DNA of 64,000 bases from Puccinia triticina (taxonomy: Eukaryota > Basidiomycota > Pucciniomycetes > Pucciniales > Pucciniaceae): the NCBI RefSeq assembly GCF_026914185.1, contig NC_070564.1:3348001-3412000 (forward strand), in the 5' to 3' direction. The notes under the pieces are model-generated. The model made no database searches. It saw nothing but the letters and a program-made list of their open reading frames with translations, and was not told the origin of the DNA. This document shows positions 55,245-64,000 of the stretch, piece after piece (the first letter of the stretch is position 1; each line of letters begins with the position of its first letter). The translations under genes were made by a program, and so were the position numbers.

Positions 55245-56660
55245 ATGGAGCATGGCCGGGGCCAATTTTTGTTTTTGCAACCCTGCAAATCTTGTCCATC
55301 AACTACCCTGGATCTGCCAGCCACCCTTCAAATCCGGTTGCAGCCCTGCCGGAAATGGATGAAAACCCTCCAATTGTTACGCAGAAGAACCGCAAAGGAG
55401 TACCCCACGTCCCCCCACTCAACAACCAGGAGAGAAGAGAATTTTATGAATGGTTTCGATCTCTATCCAACTCACCTGAGGGGGCAATTAAATTGATCAA
55501 TCTGGCAAGGAAGCATAAGCTTCTAGTTTCAACTTTCTGAACTACAAAGGTGAGTGAATCTCTTCATGCTTTTGGGTGGTGTGTTGATTATTCTAGAGAA
55601 ACTCACATGGAATCATGCAAAACAACTTTACAGCTTGAAATCCCCTAGTAATATCCCTGTCCTTGTTGTGGACCTTCTTTTCATTTTGGGAAGAACTTGC
55701 ATTGAAGCTTTTTGACAGGGTTGATGAGGCGGAAAAAACTACATCATCACTTCATGATGTGAGGCTAACGTTGTGACATGGCCTATCCTTGTAGGTCTTG
55801 AATCTTTGTTCTTCAAATCCAGTGCTCCAGCAACCCAAAAGCTGACATTATTCTTTTTCTTTGTCTTAACTTTTTGTACTTTTATCGCAACAAGGTCATA
55901 AGCAAAATTGTTGTTCTTCTTGATGGAGCTATCTCTAATTATCACAAGGGAACTTTAAGAGGTTTTGATGGGGGTGGTGGAAGGGTTGAATTCATCTATT
56001 TGGTCCTTGATCCATGCATTGTGCTGATTGTAGAGGCCCAATATTTTGCGCAGATCATGGCATAACTGGAAGTTTATTTTCTTTTTATAGAAAAATCCAA
56101 AACAGTGATGCATGATGAGTAATTTTGCAACTTTAAAAACTTATCCTTATCTTTGAAGCAGCCGACCAACAGAACTGCCTCAGGAACCTTTGGTTTGAAA
56201 ACGTTTTTGGAGTCCTAGCAAGTGCAAGAACCTGGTATTTTTGGTCTTACACTGGTGGTCCCACAGCCACATGTTTTGCAGTATCTGCCCTGTTTATTGT
56301 GACTAGCAATGACCCAGATTATCAAACAGAAAGGTGCCTTGACACTTCTTCCGCTATTTGGGGTTTTTTTGAATACATTCTTGCTGGCTCTAGATGCCCT
56401 GATGGAGCAAAGCAACTATGAAGTAAGCTTGACTTCACTGTCACAGAGATCCCTTTACTAAACATATTCACTTCTCTCTTTCTTTGTAAGGCTAATGAAG
56501 AAGTCCTGCAGAATGGCTTCAACCCGGATCAGTACCCAAGATGCCCAAGTTACAAAAAGTGGCAGGAGGCTCACTCTCAAACTAAAAATGCAGTCAATCT
56601 ATCAAAGTCTGCCAAGAATGATCATGAGTTCAACCATGTCCTGGCAGTCTTGAAGATGAG
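55245..56660 (+). pseudogene. Exon relics of an unrecognised gene
   Basis: Three blocks look coding. 55352-55550 gives NNQERREFYEWFRSLSNS and then a TGA eleven bases before a GTGAGT donor (55551). 56137-56421 gives an 80-plus-codon frame without a start codon, with WYFWSYTGGPTATCFAVSAL and IWGFFEYILAG, ending in TGA just before a GTAAGC donor. 56491-56660, after a TTTGTAAG acceptor, gives NPDQYPRCPSYKKWQEAH. Both TGAs could be former CGA codons. The intron phases do not all agree, so the exon chain is uncertain. Function unknown; aromatic-rich content of the second block is unusual. Confidence 0.4.
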
Positions 56661-58359
56661 GTTGGCAAGCATTTATTGATTCATTCAATTTCATCTGGCA
56701 ATTCTAATCCATGTTACTCTGTCATGTGTTGAAATTCTAAACGCTTAAACTGGTGAGAACAGCCGAATCATTCAAGATGTCAGTTCCAGAATCAAAGCAT
56801 CACACAGCCGGGGACTGCAATACAAAAAATGGTGAGCAACTTGCAAGGCCATCAAGTAGTCATCCTTCATCTATCATTTCATTCTCAAGCTTTTCTGTAG
56901 CCCATGCTTCATTTCATAATTTTTTACACATTGCAGCAGTCATGCGTCCTTATTACATCTCACGAATTATGTTCTTGTGACAACTCACAGTTTGCCCCAT
57001 TATCAAATGATCCAGCCACACACATGTCTGTAAATATAAAAATAGGTACATGAGAGATAAAGATTGCTGGGAAAGATTGCTAGGAAAGATAGCACGGCGG
57101 CCTCAAGCTGCTTGGAAAGCAAGTTGTAGAGGGGGAAGCCAGGCTTGATGGGGCTACCAGCCCGCCAGCCGGCCAGCAATCACAGGTTGCTAAACGTTGT
57201 CAATCAGGACACGGTTGAGGGTGGGGACAATCCCTGCCACAGCAAGTCCTTCAAGCACCTTGCGCAGGCTGTATGCCTGGCAAGAGGAGTTCCAGTTGAT
57301 GTAGCCAAGCCCTTGCGGCTGCGGCCTGGGCCCGTCCGGCAATGCCAGGATGAGCCGGCCTTCATGTGGGGCAGCTCAGTAGTGCAGTTGGTGACCAGAC
57401 ATAGCTTGTGGCTCACCATCCTCTTGGCTGTGGTGTTTTGTGCAGATGGTGAGTAGATATCTCAAGGCAGCTCTGATGGATGAGGAGTGGGTCTGGGTAC
57501 TTATGAGCATGCTGATTGGCAGCTGGTTCAAGACGGGGTCCCCAATGACCAACACATGGGTCCCAAGGCTGTTGGAGATCTTGGCTGGCCTGTGCAGTGG
57601 GCGGGGTGTGAGCTGGACAGGCTTTGTTTTCTCAAATGTGGGTATGTGGGGTGGGCTCTGGGTGGTGCTGTGGGCTGAGTGTAATTTTTTTTTCTGTGGT
57701 GGTGATGTGTGGTGCAATTGGCTGGAGCAGCTACTGGAGTGTGCTGGGGGTGGCACTCCGGTAGCCCAGTGTGAAAGCGGCTTGGAGTCTGGATATGTTG
57801 CCTGCAACAGCCCATGAGGGTTTGCAAGAAGTGTGCAATAAGCAACAGGGGCAAAGACCTGGGCATAGCACTCTACTCAGCCGCAATCTTGGGAAGAAGC
57901 CGGGATGATGGTAACCCATTTGGCGGCGCACCTGAGCAGATCTGCAAATGGCATAGAGGGGTTGTTGGGTGGGAAAGCATGGGGGTGCAGGTTGGTGAGC
58001 AAGTCAATGCTCAGGAAGCCCATGGACTCTGGAGAGGGAGGTATGCAGGAGGGGAACGTCCTAGGCTTGAAGCTCCTCTGCCATTGCTCCCAGCTCTCCC
58101 CCACTCCCATGCAGCTTGAAATCAGGTTCAAAAGTGGCCACAAGACACAGACAGTTGTCAGCAAGTTCTGACAACAATGGGTCCAATGGACCGGGCGGGA
58201 ATAGATGGCCAACAAAGGAGAGGTTATGGAGGCCCGCTTGGGAGGGGCTGGTGTGGGAAAACAGGTTGGTGATTGGCAGCCGGGGGAAAACATGTACAGC
58301 CACATCTTCCCTCCAAACCATCTGTCTCAGCATTTGTGGTCTGTTTGTGTGTGTGGGTA

Positions 58360-58379
58360 GGGGGGGGGGGGGGGGGGGG
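58360..58379 (+). repeat. Homopolymer run of 20 G
   Basis: Twenty consecutive G follow a GTGTGTGTGTGGGTAG stretch. It may form a quadruplex or reflect an assembly length error. Confidence 0.85.
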
Positions 58380-58449
58380 ACTCAACTGGGGACAATGGCG
58401 TGGTTGAATTCAAGGACAAGCTTGACAAGCTTGATAGCCTCCCATCATT

Positions 58450-58760
58450 GGTGATCCCATTGGTACCAGTATCATGAAATGAATACAACCCCGGTTGAGA
58501 CATTGTGGCAGACACACCAAAAACTACCCAATCAGGTGACATTTTGAGACCGATGAGAGGATAGCAGCTTCCTTTTGAAATTTTCATCCATGAAAGCCAT
58601 ATCAAATTCATATTTGGAAGTTACTGATCATTCTGGCACCAATATCATGAATCAATCAATATTGCACGCTCAGACGTAGTGGTAGAAACATCAAAAACCA
58701 CCCAATGATGTAACATTTTGAGACTGATCAGACTATTAGGGGGTATCAAGTATGACCGAA
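58450..58760 (+). repeat. ~165-bp diverged tandem duplication
   Basis: GG(T/C)ACCA(G/A)TATCATGAA, CATCAAAAACCACCCAAT-like and GT(G/A)ACATTTTGAGAC(C/T)GAT.AGA occur in the same order twice. Confidence 0.65.
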
Positions 58761-59440
58761 TCCACCATTATCTAATCAATGGGTCTCAAGCAATCCTTGA
58801 TTGCAAAAGCAAAAAAAATTTCTTTTTTGGCCAGGGCCTGTCAAATGTAAGACAAAAAAAATACCTGTTCTCAATAAGGACAAGTAACCAGACCAGTAGT
58901 CCACCAATCAGACAAGCTTAGTAGTCAAACCCTGACAAGCATCAGTAGTCTGCTGGCAAGAGTTTTTTTTTTCTTTCTCTTTTCCTCTGTTTGCCGCTCT
59001 CTGAATATCCGCATGGACAACCTCCAATTGTCACTATTCAACAAACCCCACACCCTAATCAACCCAAGTGACTATAAGCAGGTACCGTAATTACCACTCA
59101 GGAATTTTGAGTTGAGCCAGAGCTATAATATCTAAACTTTGTATTGTGCACCAAACACCCTGCAAGTGTTTTGCTGGTCTGATCAACCATAACCGCACAA
59201 ACAGGGCAAGGTTCAACAAACCTCTAAGATTGAAAACAAGAACTGAAGAGTTGGCTGAGACCTGTTTATCCATCAAGACCTCAACTCTGATGATCATCCA
59301 AACCAGAATTTCACCTCTCCACTTCCTTATTCCTTGTTTTCTCTCTCAAATTCCTGACCTCACCCAAAAACCTTTTCCTCCTTTTCCTTTTCTCATCACT
59401 CTTTTCTCACCCACATTCCTGACAATAAGCCCCTTTCCAG

Positions 59441-60160
59441 ATGTTTTGTACCTTGGCCTCCCAACCGTGCTTTAATTCAAACACTCAACAGAACAACCCC
59501 AACAAGGATTTCAACAACTTGGCTGACATCTTTGCCCACCTGGTTTCAAAATCCCCATCATCAACCGGGCCAGGCAGTTGCAAGTGTGGGAGAAATTTAA
59601 GAGTGTCTCCCTCTCCAACTACAACAGCACCACTGAAGACCTTGCGGAATCTGACCAATGCACACAAACGTTCATTGAACAAGGGGTTGAGCTCAGATGG
59701 GACACAATCTGAAGCTTTGTGCTTCAAGGGAACATTTGTGACCATCTCTGGTCAGCTATCAATCAGACGTTTGATCTGTTCATGGTGACTCATGACTCCA
59801 GTGCACCTGGCCCCATTATTGACATCCTACGGAGGAAATGGGACAAAGCTCACCATCAGCCTTGAATGTGAATCTAGCTAGCCAAGCTGACAGTAGCGTT
59901 TCAGGTGACGTTACAGGATCCATCTCAGGAACTAGTTCTAGACCTCAAGATGTGAGCAAAGTCTCCGCAATGGCACTCAACAAACCCACCTGCTGCTACA
60001 TCTGCAAGAAAATTGGTCACATGTCATCCAGCTGTCCAACAAGCAGAAAAACAACTCCAATGCTTGTCAACCAATGTCCTGTTCTACCTCCCAGTTCCCC
60101 CCCCTGCTCTGTCACCTTCAACTTTGACAGCTTAACCTACATCAAAACAATCCAACAGGA
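59441..60160 (+). pseudogene. Copia-C gag with zinc knuckle, relic
   Basis: The best frame reads WDTI, a TGA at 59710-59712, then SFVLQGNICDHLWSAINQTF and APGPIIDILRRKWDKAHH. The frame then shifts and carries a CCHC zinc knuckle (CYICKKIGHMSSSC, 59995-60036) and a Pro-rich tail. This matches the C-terminal half of a copia gag. It ends near 60160 and runs straight into a fragment of Copia-A-type LTR. Confidence 0.6.
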
Positions 60161-60180
60161 GGATCTCAGGCCTGCCAGTG

Positions 60181-60310
60181 AGGAACTCCTACTGTGCCAG
60201 GAAGTAGGCAGAGTGTTGAGGAGACGTTGCTGAGTGAGCTGCCCTTGTGGGTGGTCGGGAAAAGTGATGAGCATTGTGTAAGCGATGAGGTAAAAGGGTA
60301 TTTTACGACG
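60181..60310 (+). repeat. Fragment of Copia-A-type LTR
   Basis: It matches 31812-31935 of the Copia-A 3' LTR (CTACTG(T/C)GCCAGG, GCCCTTGTGGGTGGTC.GG, AAAAGTGATGAG) without the LTR ends. It is placed directly after a gag relic, which implies a deletion or template switch. Confidence 0.7.
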
Positions 60311-61515
60311 GCACTGAGCGCGCGTTGGTGGTTGAGGTTGTTCAGAAGAGGACTGGGGATACTGCCAGCAAAGTGAACAGGAAGAAAGGGATCCAGAGAA
60401 GCTCAGGGAAGATGAAGAAGGATCAGATAAATAAGGTTTTGATCAATTTCTGACTTGGATCCGTACAGAGTTCATGCCGCCCCATCCTCCAAGCCCAAGT
60501 TGAGCTTGGAGTCTGGGGTTTGTGACATCTAGCAGACCTGTCATGATGCCTGCACACACACCCAAAAAAGAACCCAAACACAAGACAAAACAAGAAACAA
60601 AACACCTTTAAGAACCACAACCTCCCCTACAAGCAAATGAAAAGCCCCTAGGGTGCCCCACTTGCAGATTGGAGATGGCAAAGAAGCTAGAGAGTTGGTG
60701 GAATCAGTTAAGAATTGAGAAGGACTTGCGTGCTTTGCGGTCGGGCGGAGCTGGCTAATAGGATCAAGAGAAGAGATAGGACTAAGAGAATTGTCAACAG
60801 ATGGTTTAACCTCATTGCAGAGGTGGATCTGAGATGAGGAAGGTGATTCAGAGCTGCTAATGAGAGTTGTTAGAACCAGAGGGGGGGACTGAGAAACCTT
60901 GGGAGAACCCAGATCGGACAACTCAGACGTAGTTGAGTCAGAAATCAAAGCCAAACCGGGATACGGATGGGAAACCCGGGGAGCGCTGCAGATGTAGATG
61001 TAAGCCTGAGTCTCTATAGTGACAACAGGACACAAGCAAATGGGGGGCAATATTTGGATTTCTGTGGATAAGGAAAATACAAATATAAGAGAGAGAAACT
61101 GAGCAGATTCAAGATAAGCAGATATTCAAGGTTATTCTGGTGGGTACTAACTTCCGCTGGCAATGCTACCTCCCTAAGAAGGGGCTGCCAAGCTGTGCTA
61201 GAGAGTGCAACAGCCTCTTCTCACCAAAGAAATGTGGAGGGCTCCTGGATTAGACAAGTTTCATCCAGCCACAATTTTTTAGCTTCCTTCTGGATAATCA
61301 AGGTTCTTTGAGGGGGAACTTGAGTGGTTTGTTTCTTACAAAACCCACAGAAAAAAAAGGATGTAATGAAACAGGATCCTTTGATTGATGAAGTTAAGAC
61401 AGGTGCAGACCTGTGATCAAAGATGGAGCAAAGGCCATCAAAAAGAAGAGCAATCAAGCAGAAACAGAGTTGTACCTCTGAGATAAACAGGGTTCAGTGA
61501 AAGAGTGATACTTAC
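60311..61515. other. Flank of the chromodomain gypsy, no gene recognised
   Basis: A minus-strand frame (60541-61050) is open for 169 codons and rich in Ser/Pro/Leu, with a hydrophobic end (GEVVVLKGVLFLVLSCVWVL). It shows no known motif; a single membrane segment could be read there. Left as unsupported. Confidence 0.3.
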
Positions 61516-61948
61516 TGTCAATATCCTAGGTGCCTGTGACGGTAGGTATACTGGGAGCCTGGTATCCTCTTTGGTGGTGGTCCTGAGCTATCTGGGGGTG
61601 TGGTTCTGGCTGTCTGAAGTCTGTAGATCCGCCTTAGGCAAGGGAGATACTGACTACAAACATTTTCACAGTTTGCTTATGTAATTTACATATGTACATG
61701 TGGTTTGGCGCGCCTGGTAGTGCTGACACGTCACAACTGCGCATGCGCGCCACAACTCAATAACTCAGGGAAGGAGCATAGTTACAAAGAATTGGTAAGT
61801 TGTAACTAGGGTTAAAATTGCATGAGGAAACAGAATATGAAGCCTAAATAAAGTTATCTCTTAAGATGGAAAAGATATGAAGTAATTCACATGTAAAAGG
61901 TAGAAAAAGGCAGACTTTAGGTCAGCTGTGTTGACTCTAAGGCTGACA
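61516..61948 (-). repeat. 3' LTR of Gypsy-D (chromodomain gypsy)
   Basis: On the minus strand a purine-rich tract (TTTTTGGTGGTAGGGAA) precedes TGTCAGCCTTAGAGTCAACA. The block runs 433 bp to GGATATTGACA, giving TG..CA ends. It contains GTGACGTGTCAGCAC and a CATGCGCAG motif. The second LTR is outside the window, so the ends rest on the polypurine tract and TG/CA rule. Confidence 0.6.
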
Positions 61949-61985
61949 TTCCCTACCACCAAAAAGGTTGAATTTCTGTAGGGAA

Positions 61986-64000
61986 TTAAACCATAGGAGT
62001 AGACCTCTTCCCAGTTCTGAACTTCCTGAGAAGGATTGCAGAGTCTGGAATGTCCTTTTCAAGGAGCCATTCATCCTGATCAGCACTCATACCTTTGTAT
62101 CTAGCTAAATACATCATGACATCTCTGTTTTCAACTCTCAATCTTTTCTTTCTTAGAATTTTCTGTATGACTTTATTCTGAGGGTTCTTATCCATAGGGG
62201 GAATGACAACTTTAACCTTCTGCCTCAAGGGGAACTTATCTGGGTTGGGGTCTTCCTATGGTTTCACTAAGCTAACAGGGAATGCAGGATGTTTCCTGCT
62301 GAACTCTTCAGTCAGTATTACCTCTACAGCATTCTTTCCATGTAAAGCTTTCACAAGGAATGGTCCAGGAAAAGAGTCTCTCATCTTCTTGGGGCCAGAC
62401 AAGTTATTTAGTTTGCTGTGGATATCACGACTTTATCACCAACTTTAAAGGATGGTTCTTTATGAGTCTTGTCCCATCTTTCTTTATTGTAAGAGGTAGC
62501 TTCTGTTATGCATTTTTCAGCATGTTTCCTAGCTTTCTCAAGGATTTCTTCATAGGCAAGAGCAGTAGGATGAATGTCTACAGAGTCTTGTTTCAAGAAA
62601 TCTCTGGGAAGGTTTGGGATCCAGCCTTTCTCCAGGATGGCAGGAGGTTTCCCAGTGGTTGAATGTATACTGGTGCAGTAGGCTAGCTCAAGAATTGGTA
62701 GAAGTGAGACCCAGTCATGGGTGTATCCATCATTGTCTTTGAATTCCAGCCCATAGGCACAAAATCTCCTGATCATATCCTCAAGTGTCTGGATCATTCT
62801 CTCAGCTAGACTATCAGTCTGGGGGTGGTAAGCAGTAGAAAAGGAGAGTTTTGTTCCTAGCATGCTGTGCAAGCCAGTCCAGAATTCAGATGTGAATTTG
62901 GAATCTCTGTCAGAGATGATGATTCTGGGGATGCCAGTTCTAGGCATTACTCTGTTCCAAAACAGTATGGCAGTGTCCATGGCAGAATCATCTTTGAAGC
63001 AGGGCACAAATATGGGGGTCTTGGAGTATCTGTCTACTATCACCAAGCAAGCATTGAGACTAGCAGCTCCTCCAGGTGACAAGGAAGCTACCTAATCCAT
63101 GTTAATCACATCCCATGGTTTGGAAGGTTCTTTTATTTTCATGAGCAGCCCAAATGTCTTTCCTGTAGCTTTATTGGCTTTCTGGCATCTATCACAAGAA
63201 GAGCAATATTCACCAGTATCTTGTCTCCAGTTAGCCCACCAAGCAGTATCAGCTACTTTCTCTAAATTCCTGTCTTCAGAAAGATGACCAGAGTAGACAC
63301 TATCATTGCATTCATGCAAGATGGTGTTGATGCTGTCTTTATCAGCAAGAACTAGGACAGAGTTATGCTTTTCTCTGAAGTAGGTGAGGCCATCAAAGAG
63401 AGAGAATCTTCCTTCATCATATAGCTTTCTCCATGGTTCTTGCAGAGATGTTCTTCAATTGGGAATCCTTAGCATCTTTCAACAAGAGCTCAGAAAAGAT
63501 GACAGTGTTTTTATCCTCTTGATATCCCTCTCTAACTGTGTCAAAGAATTCATTTTTGAAGGTAGAGACATGGATGCCCATGATTGGAAATATATCATCA
63601 TCTTTGTCCTCAGGGTCATAAGCTGGGTTACTTGGATCATTTGGCAAATCCCATCTGCTGAGTCCATCTGCATTCTTGTGAATATTCCCATCTCTGTGGA
63701 TTATAGTCATATTGGCTCTGTATTCTTGGATAACAATCTGCCACCTGAGCATGTGTCTGTTGGGGGTCTTCATGTTCAGCAAGGATCTCAAAGCTGTGCA
63801 GTCACTTACAACATGAAAAACACTGCCATCCAAGTAGTAATGGAGTTTCTCTAAGGCCCAGACTGGGCACAAACACTCAAGCTGGCTAGCACCATATCTT
63901 GTCTCACTGTCCTTTAGTTGCCTGGATATGAAAACAATAGGTCCCTCTTTTCTTACTCCATCAATGACTTGGACTTGATGTAAAACAGCATGTAGACCAC
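61986..64000 (-). pseudogene. Gypsy-D pol: RNase H, integrase, chromodomain (chromovirus), 5' part beyond the window
   Basis: From the right edge the minus strand reads RNase H ([48 protein letters not shown]) to about 63420, where a frameshift occurs. The integrase zinc motif (HECNDSVYSGHL ... CSSCDRCQK) follows to 63180. A TAG at 63092-63094 stands where chromoviruses have the Trp of a MDW motif. The integrase core ([35 protein letters not shown]) ends near 62410 at another frame break. The chromodomain is at 61986-62180 (VIQKILRKKRLRVENRDVMMYLARYKG). Chromodomains steer integration to heterochromatin. A further TAG lies near 62258. Inactive. Confidence 0.85.

Larger units (their letters stand above)
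56661..59440. other. Long stretch without a recognised gene
   Basis: 57145-58330 is GC-richer and has overlapping open frames on both strands, but none shows a domain, start context or splice pattern I can defend. 58360-58379 is a G run. 58450-58760 holds a diverged tandem repeat. 58930-59440 is pyrimidine-rich. Confidence 0.3.

Noticed and set aside
57145..58333. Possible gene (overlapping frames of 60-143 codons on both strands)
   Set aside because: No recognisable domain, no consistent splice sites, and open frames on both strands at once suggest composition rather than coding.
60541..61050. 169-codon Ser/Pro-rich frame with hydrophobic end
   Set aside because: No family, no promoter or splice evidence; low-complexity composition can keep a frame open by chance.

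Overview
This window looks like a piece of a repeat-saturated fungal genome, most likely a basidiomycete rust fungus (Pucciniales). The grounds are indirect. Ty1/copia, Ty3/gypsy (one with a chromodomain), a tyrosine-recombinase retroelement, hAT, a Helitron with introns and many small inverted-repeat elements are packed together. Introns are short (about 60-95 bp) with GTRAGT-like donors, and several unrecognised multi-exon genes resemble the 'hypothetical protein' families that fill rust assemblies. No intact conserved host gene, rRNA, CRISPR array or bacterial feature was seen. The species call is inference.

Layout. 1-515 is a 46-bp palindromic tandem repeat. 671-2743 is a decayed tyrosine-recombinase (DIRS/Ngaro-type) retroelement carrying a CACTG-ended MITE. 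3365-7210 holds a PIF/Harbinger-type MITE, an inverted pair of ~300-bp repeats and a 1.8-kb foldback element that itself contains a solo LTR. 8817-32080 is one Ty1/copia element (Copia-A) stretched to 23.3 kb by nested insertions. These are a Ty3/gypsy element (Gypsy-A, with its own foldback element and an extra LTR inside) in the 5' LTR, a PIF-type MITE in gag, a complete second copia (Copia-B, itself holding a hAT-like MITE) between integrase and RT, a tRNA-like element and a 4.1-kb hAT transposon in RT. Matching ACTTC target duplications bracket the whole. Removing insertions at the inferred target duplications rejoins reading frames at several junctions, so the order of events can be read.

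From 32 to 43.5 kb the sequence is gene-poor: a gypsy gag relic, an unrecognised gene relic (39754-40960, -) and a GC-rich foldback element (41266-42309). 43.6-45.7 kb (-) is an unrecognised three-exon gene with an acidic N-terminus and a SAP-like motif. It abuts a 5'- and 3'-truncated Helitron Rep/helicase gene (45702-49350, +). 49.4-51.3 kb (-) is an unrecognised proline-rich repeat gene. 52-56.7 kb holds another gypsy gag start, another foldback element, a short relic resembling the CTF18/RFC AAA ATPase and exons of an unknown gene. The window ends with a copia gag relic and a chromodomain gypsy running off the right edge.

Three themes stand out. First, Gypsy-A has about 2.2 kb between integrase and its 3' LTR carrying two divergent small ORFs (one RRM-like, one antisense with its own TATA box). 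Second, several unrelated foldback elements are built from tandem short palindromes, some with 8-9 bp target duplications. Third, many reading frames are broken by TGA or TAG where family patterns or neighbouring residues suggest Arg (CGA) or Trp (TGG), which points to C-to-T decay.
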